Of a stretch of 64,000 nucleotides of DNA, positions 14,220 to 27,939 are shown one piece after another. The notes under the pieces were generated by a model. It saw only the letters and a program-made list of their open reading frames with translations, was not told where the DNA came from and did no database searches. The stretch covers positions 14,791,064-14,855,063 of the forward strand of contig VZSR01003807.1 in the NCBI GenBank assembly GCA_013398615.1. Reading direction: 5' to 3'. The number at the start of each line of letters is the position of its first letter. Positions within the stretch are counted from its first letter, which is position 1. The DNA is from Brachypodius melanocephalos. Its lineage: Eukaryota > Chordata > Aves > Passeriformes > Pycnonotidae. The position numbers were made by a program, and so were the translations under genes.

Positions 14220-17200
14220 CTGGGATTTTTGTCCTAGACTCCTGGGGACTTATCACCTGGACAAGAAGTCAACTGAGTGATATATTGTATCTTCTCTGAT
14301 CCTTGCACTTTCCCCAAAAATCCAGGCTTGGGGAAGCAGGGAGTTACTGCAGCCAAGTTGCCATATCCTTCTGAACTGGGACGTGCTCACATCTGTTTTA
14401 TTTGAGGACTGCCAGGTCTATTAGATTAAACAAATACAATTCTGTAACAGTTTTCTTGTGAAGGAGAGCAATTTAGATAAAAGCAAAAAACTCAAGAGTT
14501 AGTAATTCATCTCACATTTAAGAGGGCCACAAGGAACTAGGGGAGAAGTTTTACCTCCACGATGAACATTTGTGTGCTCCAAGGTTTTCTTGCGCCACAT
14601 GGAAATCCTACAACATGAATCCTTGCTGTCTGCTGTATTCTCAGAGTTCATGAGGTTACTGTTTCTGTGTCTGGGGATACAAACTGCAAGTCGTGCCTGT
14701 TGGAATATGTTACCATACCGATTGCTAATGTCTGCTGCATTTGTAATTAGCTGCCTCATCACTGCCATTGATAGCAATCAGCACATACTTGCCCAGCATG
14801 AATAGTAGAAAGACGTTTGGAAAAAAAACCAAACAAGCACAAACGATGCCAGCATTGATTTGACTTCATCTTTGGGTTAGGCCATTGGTTTAAGGGAGCC
14901 TACTTTCATACTGTTCTAGAAGAATAAAATTAATTTAGAGTCTAGAAGTTGTATTAGGGAGTTTCTTTCTATTTAGTACCGTATTCCATGCCTTCCCGTT
15001 CTGCAGAGGAGTTGTGTCAGGGGAGCTGGAGTAAATACAGACAAAATCTTTAAAAATGCATGTTCAGCTTGCAGAGCTTCTCCTGAAGTTCACTCTCTGG
15101 TATAATATGTGAATGAGCTGAAGGAAGTGAGATTTTTGGTGTTTGAAAATGCATTAATATTGTATTTTTCTCATTGATTGTGAATTGGGAAAAGGGTTCT
15201 TTCCTAACAATTTGTGGCAAATCAAAATGCATTCGTCATACAGGTGCTGTTTGAGACCAATATTCTTGTTACTTCCTTGACTACTAACAGTGAAATTTTG
15301 TGAACTCTGGAATGTACCTATCAGATTTATCTGTTCAAGGCCCGGAGATCAAGCACTGAAATTCTTGGCAGTGGGAAGTATTAATTAGGATTATTTTGGA
15401 GCTTTATGCTATGAGAAAATTAGATGGACATGAAAAATTTCAAATTTGTGAGATTCAATAAGTATCACTCTCAAGAGAAACTTTCTAAATGTGTGCAGTT
15501 TTGACTACTCTGCTTTTCAGTATGGATGAGCGAGCAATCTCTTAAATGCTTATCCCAGTATGGCATGAATAAGTCTCCTGAAAAGCAGCATGCTTATATG
15601 TGTTTTTCTAATTATTGTGTAGCTATTTGATCTACTGAATGGACTTCTCTGGGTTTTACTCTAATTAGTTGTTTACAAAGTGTGGTTTTCATTACCTCTA
15701 TGTCAGGAGATATTTCATAGGCTGATAAGGAAATTTAGGTGGGAAAGAGACCTGTTTTTCATCTTCCAGATTGGCCAGCTGGAACTGGCTCAGACCAGGT
15801 TTTCGGGGTCTTTATCTCAATATTCAGAGATTACAGGCGACCTGATCCACTGCCCTCCAGTCCTCTGAGCGAGAAGGCAGTCCTGAGACATTTCTTGTTT
15901 TGGCTTCTGCCCATCTTCTCTCATCTCCAACCATGCTGCTGAAGAACCCAGCTCCATCTTCTCCTTATAGCTGCTAGGGGGCTGCAGATAGATCCCCTTG
16001 AATCCCTTTCTGACCCAGGCTGAACCAGACCTCATACCTCAGCTTCTCCTTACAGGACAAGTGATGCATGGCATGGATTCTGTTCACATAAGGCCCTCTG
16101 TGTGAAATATTCACATTGCTTGTTGCTACCTACCTGTGGGCTAGTGACATAGTATTGGAATTTTTAATAAAGACTCCAGAGTGAGTTCTGGCACTATCAT
16201 TAGCCTGTTGTTTCATTAGAGTGTTTCAGATCTGTGTTTCAGATGCCTCTGGAGATAGTCTGCAGTCATCCACTTATATAAAAGCTCTGAAGACTTTTTT
16301 GATTAAAAATGTAAATAAGAACTGCTGAGTTTGACAAGGAATATATTAAATGCCAACATTGTTTAGTCACAGCATGGTTCCTGGGCAAATTTGAGATATC
16401 ACTGTCTTTATGCATTTTGTCAAATGTTTTTTATTGTTTTGATGGTTGTTGGTGTTTTGGTTCTGTTTTCTTTATTGAACAGCCTGCTCTGAATATGCTT
16501 GTCCTCTCTTCTTTCTCACACCATTTTAATATATTTTTGGATGTCCAGTACATGTAATATTTCCTTTGAGGAAATACCTTTTTCTGCTTTTCTTATACAG
16601 AAGAATATATCTGTCAAAATCAAGATCTGGTCAGTTTAATTAGAATGGTGTTCCCACAGGTGTAGATAAATAAATTCTTCCTGTGATCAGTTGAAGATTT
16701 AATGAACTCAGTACATTTCATGATTTTCAGGCTTCTTTTTGCTTCTGAAAAAAAAAAATTGCTAGGAGGTGCTAAGTGCAGGAGTTTCAGCAGGACCCAG
16801 TTAAGAGAAAATGTTTTGTATGCCAAGGACATATTTACTCCTTACAAATATATGTGCTATAAAACAAATGAAAAAAGTGTACCTCTGTATTTCAGATGAG
16901 AAACAATGGCCATCTGGAGTATAATCGCAATGACAAATGCTTGTTTCTTTTGCTGGCAAAACTTCCATTAGTTTCCATGTTGCAGTATTAGGACAGGAAT
17001 GATAAGATCATGATTATGTTTAAATAAATCATAAGGAAGCTAATTATTGCTACCAAGAAAAAGATAAAAAGAAACAGATATAAGAGTACAGTAGCCTAGT
17101 AGACCTTTCAAAAATAATTGTCCAAAAGGAAAGTTAGCAGCTCACTTCTGTCCAAAGGGCAAGCATGGGTATCATAAATTCTCAAGTGTTAGTTAAGTCT

Positions 17201-19045
17201 CACTTGCCCCTGGCTATTAGGAATGAGAACAATCATTTGCCTGCAGACCACCACTGCCTTTACCTTCATGGGAGCCTTTTCCTTTCCAACTCTCTGGACT
17301 TTGAAGCTCAATTTCTGTTGCTTGGGCAAGGATATAGGTTGGCAGAAGGCTGCTCTCCCTCTCCCAGGGCATGGACTTTACTCTAGCTGCCCCTCAACGA
17401 GTTCAGGGACTCCATTATTCTAACACAATGACTCAGATTTGCTTTTTGTCCTTTTAAGTAATATAATCACTACAAAATTTCTGTTACTTGCACAGGGGTG
17501 TCTGTGGTTTCCTGCTATGGAAGGGGCTGTTGAAGGCAAACACATTTGGGACAATACTGCTTTGTCCTACTCTTACTTGCTTATTGAGATGTTTCACAGA
17601 AGAATGTCAAATCACTTTTTAAAATACTAATCAATGCCTAGACATGTACATTTCAGTTTGAATAATATCCATGTTTTTTGGGGTTTTTTTGCCAGAGTTG
17701 TTCTATTCAGATCAATGCAGTTCCATTTAGAAAACTGGTGTAGTTTATGAATGGCTGAAACTTGTAAGTGAACATGCATGGTTGTTGATTATCAGCTGTG
17801 TCCTAGCACTTTGGGGTGGAATGACATTCAGAGAACAGACTCTGATTTTGATGTATGATGAAGTCCATCATTGCTAAGACTTGGTTTCGGAGATTGGATT
17901 TTCTTCATTCACATTGTAGACTTTTTTTTACATTTTTCTCTTCAAAACACTGGGCTTCAAAGATTTTTTTCAAGGGGTTTTGTTTTGCTTTGTTTTTTTA
18001 ATGAACTTAGTTATGCCTCCCCAATTATTTTTCATAGTATTTTCATAACAAAGAAAAGAAGTAGTTACAGAAATAGGGCAAGAGTTGCAAAGTCACATGC
18101 TTAATCATTAGGTCTGAGAGTGAGAGCCACATTATTGTAAACAATAAAAAATAAAATCCTGTAATTTATTAATTGACAACTTTCCCTTCATGCACAAAGA
18201 AATGGTAGGGAGTATGTAGTTAAAACCTGCTTGGTTATGTAATTAAAGACTGGTCTTATCACAAGTGTTGAAGAGGAGAAAATAAAGTTTGTACAACTGG
18301 AATATGTAGCTTCTGAGTTATCTTGGCAATGACAGTAGTGTCATGCACTCCAGGACAGCAAAAGCAGATTCTGCCTATTACTTTCACTTTTCCAGATGCC
18401 AGTTAGAGGTTTTTCCCCACCTTCTGGGTACATGCTCCCTGGATAATTCACGTGTTTCTTATTTCCTCTTTAGATTCCTCCCTTTAACCCAGCTTTTGTC
18501 CCTTCTGTGCCTGAAACAGAGAGCTACATCCAGCTGCCATCATGGGGATGAGGGGGAAAGTGAGGATAGATGTTGAGCTTGTAGCTTCTCTATAGGATTA
18601 TTTGAAGCTGAAGCAGTTATGGGCAGTAAAAAATTTGATTTTTTTCCTTGTATTCCCCAAGCTGAAGCGTGTTCAGCCACTCTTTGTGGGAACAGTTTGT
18701 GTGCAGTCTGCTTAGTGTTTCATCAAGGCTGTGAAGGTGGGTTGTTGGAGAGTCTTAAGTGCTAAAATTCAAGTGTATGTGAGAATTTGAAAAGGCTTGT
18801 AATTTGGACAAATTAGGATAAACTTCTTCAGGGATATCCAGAGCTCTGCTTCCTGGCAAATGTTTAACTCTGAAGGTCCTGCTTATTCATTCATGTAGTA
18901 AGAAAAAAAGCAAAGGAGCAGCTTATCTAAAATTAAGGCTCTTTGCATCACAGATAGCTTGTAGATGGATTGACAAAAAGTAATTTTATTTCCACTGACT
19001 TTTTAAAGTATTGTTTGCCCTAAGCTTGTTTATAGTTCTTTGTCA
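14220..19045. other. Non-coding stretch up to the assembly gap
   Basis: No exon or RNA gene recognised. Apart from the possible old CR1 remnant listed separately, it contains ordinary AT-rich sequence with short homopolymer runs. Confidence 0.6.
15712..15800 (-). mobile_element. Possible ancient CR1 3' remnant, antisense
   Basis: The segment starting TTTCATAGGCTGATAAGG and continuing with GTGGGAAAGAGACCT then CATCTTCCAG resembles a heavily diverged reverse complement of the CR1 3' end (consensus pattern CATAGAATCATAGAA, GGTTGGAAGGGACC, GATCATCCAG). The match is by eye and weak. Confidence 0.35.
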
Positions 19046-19145
19046 NNNNNNNNNNNNNNNNNNNNNNNNNNNNNNNNNNNNNNNNNNNNNNNNNNNNNNN
19101 NNNNNNNNNNNNNNNNNNNNNNNNNNNNNNNNNNNNNNNNNNNNN
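19046..19145. other. Assembly gap of 100 N
   Basis: Exactly 100 consecutive N, a conventional placeholder length, so the true distance may differ. Any short exon could be hidden here. An apparent minus-strand reading frame across it is meaningless. Confidence 0.99.
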
Positions 19146-21926
19146 GTTCTTCAGGGTCTGTAGCACTTTATCGGGTAGTTTCTTTACTAGCTTTACTTTT
19201 CCATGCTTGAGCAACTACACAGTCTTCCAGGCCTAGGTAGCACCTAGTTACTATAATAGAGTTGTCTGTAGGAATGAAGTTTTTACTGAACCAAATCCTG
19301 ATAGAGTTGCACTTTATAGCTCACCAGTCTGCCTTGATGTTTTAGCATCCTCTTTTACCTTTGGCTGGCTGAACTGAACACCACAGACAGATCTATGCTT
19401 CTTATCACTTTGAGGGCTCATTGAATGTTTAAACCACTTGGTGTTCTCAGTGGGCTGTTTGGTTATTTAACTTGAGAACAAAAGTGGTTGAATTTCGAAA
19501 TGGTTGATCCTATGCAGCTTTCATTAAAAGAATTCACTGGTTGTGTATGAACTCTATCAGAACTGGTGGTCAAAATCATGCGTTTTTCTAAGATGTTCAT
19601 GTGCCTTGTAGGATAGACAGCGCAGAGACTGTAAGAATGTGGATCACAAAAGTAACCATCATTTTCAGAGAAATCTATTTCTGTTCAAGACATTGCCCAA
19701 CTTGATTTCCTTGAAAGTCCCTCACTTTTGGATAGTTAGCATCTCAAAGTGCTTCCTGCTGTTTGTTGGACAGATAGCTTCTCTTCTGTGTGGTGTGAAG
19801 TTTTTCATCTTACAACATAGCAGGATATATTATTTGATGCCACAAAATTTAGTATTGCTTTAATCCTTACTACCATGTTTATGTTTTTACTGATTTTGAG
19901 CTGTTCTGTTGTTTTGCTCTAGTCTCTTTTATTTGTATTAGAGTTATTACAAGATTTTTTTACTATAAACAAATAGAAATGTTTAATATAATTATTGGTG
20001 AATATTCTGAATTCATGAGCAACATTCTGAAAATACCACTATAGTAAAAGACCTGTGTATCCTGATTTAATCCATTGGACAGCGTGTGCTGAGTATATCT
20101 CCATTAGTTTTGATTTATTTCAGTAGATTCTGAGCTTTTCCATATCCAAATCAAGGGGTTTTTTTTCCCCACTTTTTTTAGGCTAATGAATTCACTTAGA
20201 AAAATGATAATTTTACTACTGGTAGTAGAAATTTGCTCCAAGCAGCACATTTGCTGCAGCGCATTTACGTTTCTGTGTCTTATGACAGAGAAACATTAAA
20301 CATTCAAATTCCAGTTCAGTTCTGACATTTTTTCACAGTGTCTCAAAGGTTGTAGTGCATAATGTTATGAGCAGTCCCATTACTGTCAAACAATATTAGC
20401 AAATCTACTGCAAATCAGTGATGACTGCTGCAGTAATTTGCCTGTCTGACAAGATTGGCTTCAGGAAAGCAAGACTGTCCATTGTTTTAGGAGTTCATGT
20501 AAGTGCCATAGAGTGTGTAAAAGATGGAATCAGAGCCTGTGCTTTCCTTTTTCAGAGATCTGCTACCTTCAATCTGATCTCATAGTTATTTTTGTATAGC
20601 TGCTCTTTAAGTACCTTTTTTGACTGCTTAAAGAAAGCAGAATGACTGCTTAAAACCCTAACTAATAAAGATACTTGTAGACATACTGGGACTGAGCCAA
20701 ATTACCTATAGATCTATAATCAACATTTTAAAATATATTCTTTAGATTATTTTCTTTAAATGATTTGATGTGAGTGCAGCATATCTTTAAGACTTCTGTT
20801 AAAAATTAAACTTCTTTTCAATGTGGCATGTTTTTTTTTTAAATTAGACTTTTTGAGAGCTCTAAGGGAGTGGATCAACAAGACACAAAGGTTATTACAC
20901 GAAAGGTTTTCATGACAATAGAAAGAATGGCTGCAGAATGTGTAAATAGCAACATGATGCCAGTTGCAGAACTGCGATGGACAAAACCCCCAAAATATTT
21001 GTTTAGGACCTTTTTTAAAAAATTATGGTCATTGCAGATGCTACTGTAGTAGGTAGTTTATAGACGAGAGGATGATTTCTCATCAGTTTATTTAAATATT
21101 GAAATCTTCAGGAAAAATGATTTTTTAAACTGGTGTGCCTAGATATTAGCATGAATAGATTGAAACAGGAGTGCTATGTAGGGTAGTTATTCTTATTAGT
21201 GAAACTTACTGGATTTTCTAGGTTCCTATTTGATTTGTCACCATCCAAACCATCCCTTTAAGTATATAATTAAGGAAAACAAGTCATTATAAGAAAAAAT
21301 TGCAAATTGAGTCTGATCAGTTATGTCAGGCTGTTTTCACCTTGCCTGTTTGGTGCAGGAGAAGATATGTGTGTGTTGGACATTTAATTTCACTGTCTCC
21401 TGTGCCAAACAGGTGAATGAACAGACACCTGTAGAGCAGCAAATCGTGAATCTTTCAGACAGAGTTGAAACCATTACACATGATTAACTCAAATGTTTGG
21501 TATCCTGGTTTTAGCTAATATCCTCTTCAGAGTGCTGCTTTTTACAAATGAATTAAGTGTGCCTATAATGGTTTTCTAAATGGTGGTGTTTTAATTTCTG
21601 ACTGTATTCGAGTGTGGATACTATGAAAGGGAGTCATATGTGAGTAATATGTTTACATCACATGGAAATTAAGACAGCAGTCAGTGGAGATAAAAATAGT
21701 AGTGCAGCAGCACAGGCAAATACACAGTAAACATAAAATGCAAATAAATTCATTGATTAATTAGGAATACATTCTGCTTCTACACATGCAGAAGAAAAAA
21801 ATGCAGCCCATCCTGGCAAAATATGGTACATAGCAATTTAATTTCAGTTGGTTTTATTTTTAGTCTCTCAAAACACACAATAGGAGCAAGTATGCTGCAA
21901 GGACTGGAAATGGGAATGATGCACAG

Positions 21927-21957
<31 letters not shown>

Positions 21958-24900
21958 GATGTTTTGGACATATCTTCCAATCCACTGCAGAAATCATGTT
22001 GTTCTCATTTGTTTCTCCAAACACCAAAGGAAGCTTTTCCGATCAAAGCAAAGAGCAGTTAGAGGCAGTGCAGTTATGCCCAGACATGTCCTGGCTTCTA
22101 AACATCAAGATTAAATCACTGCACCATGCTCTCTTCATCCTCTGTTCCTTCTTGGGAAAACCAGAGCACAGGAAAGTGGGGGAAAATGTGAGTCTGGATG
22201 GCTCAGGAACATCGGATGTGCTCATGAGAATATGGCCACAGCAGGGCCTTACCTTGGATTTAAGGGCTGGAAGTCTCCCAAGTCCCACAGTATAAATATA
22301 TGCTGTGACAGTCTAAGTGCTATTGTGAGGTGCAACCAACAGCCTGAGTTAAAGCACACACTCTCTGGTGCTGGCTAAATTATTTGTTTCCCATATTTCA
22401 AAAAATTTAATCTGCTTGCACTGTCCACAACATGTCCTTCCAGAGAGCCTGTTTGCTGATTGTGCTTGCAATAAATTGACTGAGAACAAAAGAAAACACA
22501 TTGATTTGTTCAGTTTGTACTTTATTCTAATCTGATTTTTTTAAAAATGGGACCTTCTTTGGATGAAAAATGAAGTCATTCTTTGTATCTTTCTAAATAG
22601 TGGCTAGATAGACTGTGTCTATCTTTTAGGATCAATAAGGACTGCTTAAATTTAAAATACATATTTTGTAAATACATTTCAGACAGTAAGAGCAGGAAGT
22701 CCTCAGCTGTGTGCCAGTTGCTGTGCAGCAGCAGGTGACACAGCTGGCAGTGCTGCTGCAGATGTGAGCCTGCTCCTCCATACTTCAATGTCCTGTAATT
22801 ATTCCACCAGTATGTGTGTGGGTTTTCTCTATTTCCACTCTTGCAAATGACATAAGACCTTTGGCTCTCAAAGGGCCGTACTGAGGTTACCTGTACATTG
22901 TGCAAACCCCAGAGAGCTGATCCCCATCATTTTCTCCAGTAGGGCTTTGGCCAAGGATGACTGGTGCCCTTCTACCCTTGTGCATGGATTTTCTTTCTGC
23001 AGAAACTGATGGGGAGCAGACTGGTGTTCAGTGGTGGAGCAGGATATGAATGATGTGTAGACCTAGATCCCAAATCCTGGAAATTTAGATAAATGGTTTG
23101 TTACTGTGACCATCTGACCATCTCTAATAAAGCACATTCAGTAGAAGTATATATCTGAAAGCTGCACTTTGACAAGTGCTGTCTTTCACCTTAAAATATA
23201 TTAAATTGATAAATGCGTGAGGAATTAAAAAATATATATTCCCATTCTTTGTATCAATACTGCTAATTCTTCTTGTCAATTGAGTAGCCATGGCTGCTGG
23301 AAACATTTTTTCCCTCTGCTTTCATCCTTTCTTTTATCCTGAAGTCTATAGAGTTACTATTAAACCTAGAAACTTAGCAAAAATATATACTTTAGAGCTA
23401 GCACCAAATCTAATTTGTTTGTTGGGGGTTTTTTAAAAACCAAAACTTTCCTGGCATTGTACCATAAAAAACATCGACTGGTGGTTTAAAGGACAAGAAA
23501 TGAATTTGCATTGCCCCTGTGCAGTACCCTTAATTGGGGTAATCCACCTGTTGTGGAAGTATTGATTAAATGATGTAGCTTAAAATATTGCCCCTTTTCA
23601 TAAGCAATGTCCCCACATTATTGCTTTCACTCTGCAAGCTTTTCTACAGCTGCTTTAAGTTAAAACTGTCCTTAATGGAGATAGGAATTGTTATATAACA
23701 TAACTCATTGAAAGCTTTAGAAAATGTATGCCATACTGCTCATGGAACAAAATTTTCCATTGAGGTGCTCTCCACTGCTTTCTGTGCTGTGTTTTCACAC
23801 GGCATGGAAACATTGCAGCTGTTTTGGGACACTTTCTGTACTTCCAGGTTGATTTAGCAGTATGACATATACCTGGAAAACAAAATAAGACAGAAAGCTC
23901 TTTGGTGTTTTTAGAGCAGAACTATCAAAACCAAAGGAAACAAACAAAGGATACTGAAAATGAGGAACTGTGAGGAACGTGAATGTCACTAAAGCAAGAA
24001 ACAAAACAAATCTTGACATTTTTCAGTCTGTGAGAACAATCAAGATGCTTTTATTAGACATGTGTGAACTTGACTCTGTTGTGACTCTGTGCATGAGCCT
24101 CCTTCTTGTGTTACCTTGCAGCAGAACCCAGTTTTTGCCACCCTGCACTGTCCCATCCCCAAGCACCAGGTGCTTGATGTGCCACCTGCTGCTGCACAGT
24201 ACACAGCTGCCAGCTTGATCGCAGACATTAGAGAAAGTATGCACAATGATCATTCCATCAGCATCTTCGTAACTGTCTGAGGATGCATAGTTGGTTGTGT
24301 TCATTGATGCAAATAATTTGCTCTAAATGCTTTAAAGTAAATATATCCAATTACGTTTGTCTTTTTTTTGCCAAATTAAAAAAAGTTCTTGTAGAAAAGC
24401 TGTCTGTTGGTGAGGTTTCAGTAGAGAAAGGGTTTGTAAAAATATGAAGATATTTCCAGCCATTTAAAAGAAGATATTTGATTAAAGCTATATTTCTTGC
24501 AACATTTCTATCAGATGCAGAATCATATTGTCAGAGTCCTTGTGTTTTACACAAACAGAAATTTGAATTTGATCTCTATAATGATACATTTACAGTAACA
24601 GCATAATAAAAGTGAGCCTTTTTATTCTCATTTCAATAGTGTGTTGTATATAGTGTCTGTTGGCACCTGTAGGGGAATAAGATTTGAATCTCCACAAAGT
24701 ATTTGTCATACCTGCCTTCATTTTACCAGAGGAAAAAAATATCTGTTCAAGTGCTCTGGTGCTCTGATTTAATGAAATTGAAAGTACTGCATATTATCAG
24801 AAATTTGAGTGTGTTTCACGCTGATCTAGGCACACTCCAAGCATTCTCAGCATCCTTAAATATATTTCGTGCACCTTGTAGAAGAGATCAAATACATTAT

Positions 24901-27877
24901 TCAAAACCAAGTGGCCTACATATCTGTTTGGATTCATTGCTTGCTATTTCTTCCACTTTCAGTTGCAAAGCTGAAGGACATCCCTGTCTCACAGGAGTAT
25001 GCAGTGAACCCAAGTGGTTGTTTTTAAAAGCTGTTTGCCTTTATATGTGTGACAACATAGAAAAGAAGGTCTGTGCCATTCAACCATTTTTACTTACTGA
25101 GCATTGTGCTGTTAAAAAGGCACTGGTGAGCAAACTGCATCAGTTTTTGCACACATCTTTTTGCTTTAGGGTATCAGCAGTGTAGTTGAGTTGTCGTGGT
25201 CCCTGGATGAATTATTCAAGCTCTTGACATCAGAGATTTCTGCCAGCGGATTGGCTGGTGCTGGGATAATAAAATCTTTCCACAGAAAAACAGTGGGGAA
25301 GGATGATGGCAGTGAGACCAGCAGAACTGCTGCTTCCAGTACAGCTGGCTTTGCCTGGCTGTTGCATCTCTGCAAGAACATACAAGGATGTTTTTAAGGT
25401 TTGGCTTCATGTGAATTCTCTGATTAGAGATGGTAGAGGGATTTTTGTAAGAGGCCTGCGTTTCCAGTGAGGGAAGGAAACCGGATCATTGTCGAAAATT
25501 TACTCCTGGCTGTATTCTAAAGAAATGCTGCACATGAGAGAGGAGTAGAAGCCACAGCAGCATCCACAGCAGCAGCAGCAGTGCCCATGGCTCACTATAA
25601 AGGTGCTGGTGGCAGAAATATGCTGTCATTGAATGTGCTTCCTGAATTCTTCCAGTGCCAGCAGGGTAAGTGATGAGAATGCAGAGCTGACAGCCCTTGC
25701 GAATGGGGAGAGCATTAAGGAATTGCCTGACACACAGGTTTTGTGGGTGTTAGATAAACGGTACCTGTGCAGAGAATTTAATCAATGAAAATAACACAAC
25801 TGCTTCCAGGTAAATTTGTAAAAAGCATATTTAGAATGGAATTTAAAAAAATCAATGCACTGCTTGTGTTTTATTCAGACATAGATTTTACAGTGGCAAA
25901 ATCTGTTCCTTTTAAAGCTATGCAAAATAAATGCTAGAACCAAGGAAACTTTATTGTTAGTAATTCCAGTTAGGCTCATAAAGAATATATTGCTCACATA
26001 AATTCCCTTGAAACAGGTAAATAGAAGGGCTATTTCTGCTGTTTGTTGGTATGACTGAAACTCTGTGTGTCTTCTGCACACAAATTGTCTCTTTAGAAGC
26101 TGGAATCTGGTTCTCTAATTTCCAGTTTTTGTCAGCAGGGTGTTTCTTGAATCACCAAGATGCACTGGAACTACAAATTATGGAATCATTTTCACTCATG
26201 GTTAGGAATCATGCAGTGAGAAGTCTGTTTTTCAGAATGTAAAAACAATTGTCACATGCAAAGACACCTCCCTGCCATAAATAGTTGGTGTGGAATGAAG
26301 CATGATGCAGTATCTTAGTGGTGTTTATCAGAACTTGTCCATGGCTGCAACAAGTAGATTCTGAGAATGTAATAAATTTTAAAAACTTATGTAATCCTGC
26401 CTGCCCAATGATATTGAAGGAAACTAAAGAATGCAGAATTATTTTCTTAGGTATAAAGTGAGATAATCTAGCAATAGATGCTGGTGAGTGTATCTTTTTC
26501 CCCTCTGGTATTTCTTATATGGGAGATGGTATTTATATATAAAGAAAATATTCCTGAATTATAATGCACAAACACTTTCTGGGGGCTTGTATATGGCCAC
26601 TGACCAACTGAAGATAACATTTGGACCTATGAATTTTGTGTGGGGATTCCTATCCCTTCGTACCCTAATTGTGAAGCAGCATTGCATGAGTGTTAATTAG
26701 GGAGTTTATTGTTAGGGATGCAACAAGCTTAGTAGTTATCTATTCCAGAACTTTAATGGGTTTTAAGGAATATTCCATTTTAATTTTACAGATGTGGAAT
26801 ACAAAGAATGATATTCAGTGCTGCACATGTCACTAACAAATGCAGGAGCTAAAATTAGATATTCCATCTGCAGATTTTGGGATACGCACATATTCTTATG
26901 AAAAATAAATATCATCAAACAGCAATTGTATTTATTTGAATTTTTGGTTAGGAAATGAAGGTGTTCATTCAGAACTGGTGATGGTAATAACATGATTTGT
27001 TCTTCCATGACATAGATATTTCCTCCTATTTTCAAAAGAAAAATCTCTGCCATAAATACTTGAATACCTCTGCTGTGAAATAATTCCATGTGTCAAAACT
27101 GATTACCCACAAGAAAGGGGCAGGACTTTGTGGATTGGTTATAATGGTGTGATGCTCTTCTCTCCACTGCTGTGACCCTTGCTGCTGAAGCTGGAGGAGC
27201 TGATTCAGGAGCTATTTTTGTCTGTGCATCTGGCAGCTGTCCCACAGGGACGATCTGACAGTCAGGGAAATTCACTATAAACCAGGCAAGTGCTTCAAGA
27301 AAGGGCCAAGGGATGTAGTATGCAGTGATGTAGAAACTGCCTGAACTGGCTAATGGATCCTTCCTGGCAGGATGTCCCAGGGGACAAATAAGTTTGAAAA
27401 TGCTATTTCAAATTCAACATTCTAAATATTTTCAAATACATATGCTAAGAAGTATTTTTTTTTTCTAAGTCCCTAGCTGACTTTCTACATAAAAGCAGTT
27501 TGGCTGTGGGAGATGTGGATTCTAGTTAAAAAGTAAAGAAAAGTTCTAGGTCTTCAGACCTTGGGTAAGTATAGTATGGATTTACAACTCAAATTTATCT
27601 TGACATTTAGATTTTAAGTGGTGTATTTCTGGTCATTAGCTTGTTAAGACTTGAACTTTGCTGTGAAACTCTTCAAATAGTCAGGTATCAGAAGATTATT
27701 GTAATAATATGAAACATTTGTTACGAGTATTTAGAGGCAAAATTGACTGTCTCAATAAAATAGAGTTATTTCTGGGAGGCGCAGAATGCATTTGTTGTCA
27801 GTTGGAAATTTTACTCTTTCACCAAATCTGAAAGTATCCAGTGTTTTCTAATCAAACTGATTTCCTTTTATTCTCAG
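19146..27877. other. Non-coding stretch upstream of the first SYNE1 exon seen
   Basis: I looked for the expected initiator exon (short, ending in the first base of an Asp codon after a Gln-Arg-Leu-Gln-like sequence) and did not find it. The longest open frame, about 24703-25185, has no ATG at its 5' end and no recognisable domain. A 28-nt poly(A) tract lies at 21930-21957. The last bases form a normal acceptor, TTTATTCTCAG. Confidence 0.6.
21930..21957. repeat. Poly(A) tract, 28 nt
   Basis: Uninterrupted A run with no coding remnant or polyadenylation signal immediately upstream. Confidence 0.9.
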
Positions 27878-27939
27878 ATGAGCAAGAGTCAGTGCAGAAA
27901 CGGACTTTCACAAAATGGATCAATACTCATCTGGCTAAG
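27878..27939 (+). CDS. SYNE1: SYNE1 exon a (62 nt): start of CH1
   Basis: The acceptor is TTCTCAG and the donor AAG|gtaaca. The first two bases complete an Asp codon begun in the missing upstream exon (phase 1 intron). The reading is EQESVQKRTFTKWINTHLAK. FTKWIN is the conserved first helix of a type-1 CH domain. Mammalian SYNE1, from memory, has EQEIVQKRTFTKWINSHLAK. Confidence 0.95.

Noticed and set aside
19020..19214. Minus-strand frame running through the N block
   Set aside because: More than half of it is undetermined sequence.
22690..24240. Short inverted similarity around TGTGCAGCAGCAGGTG at about 22721 (plus) and 24183-24198 (minus)
   Set aside because: Only about 16 exact bases plus a nearby CAGCTGTGT. 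The alignment does not extend, so a shared repeat family cannot be supported.
24703..25185. Longest open frame in the window (160 codons, plus strand)
   Set aside because: The first codon is TTG, not ATG. No domain or family resemblance, no splice or promoter context. Consistent with chance in AT-rich intron.
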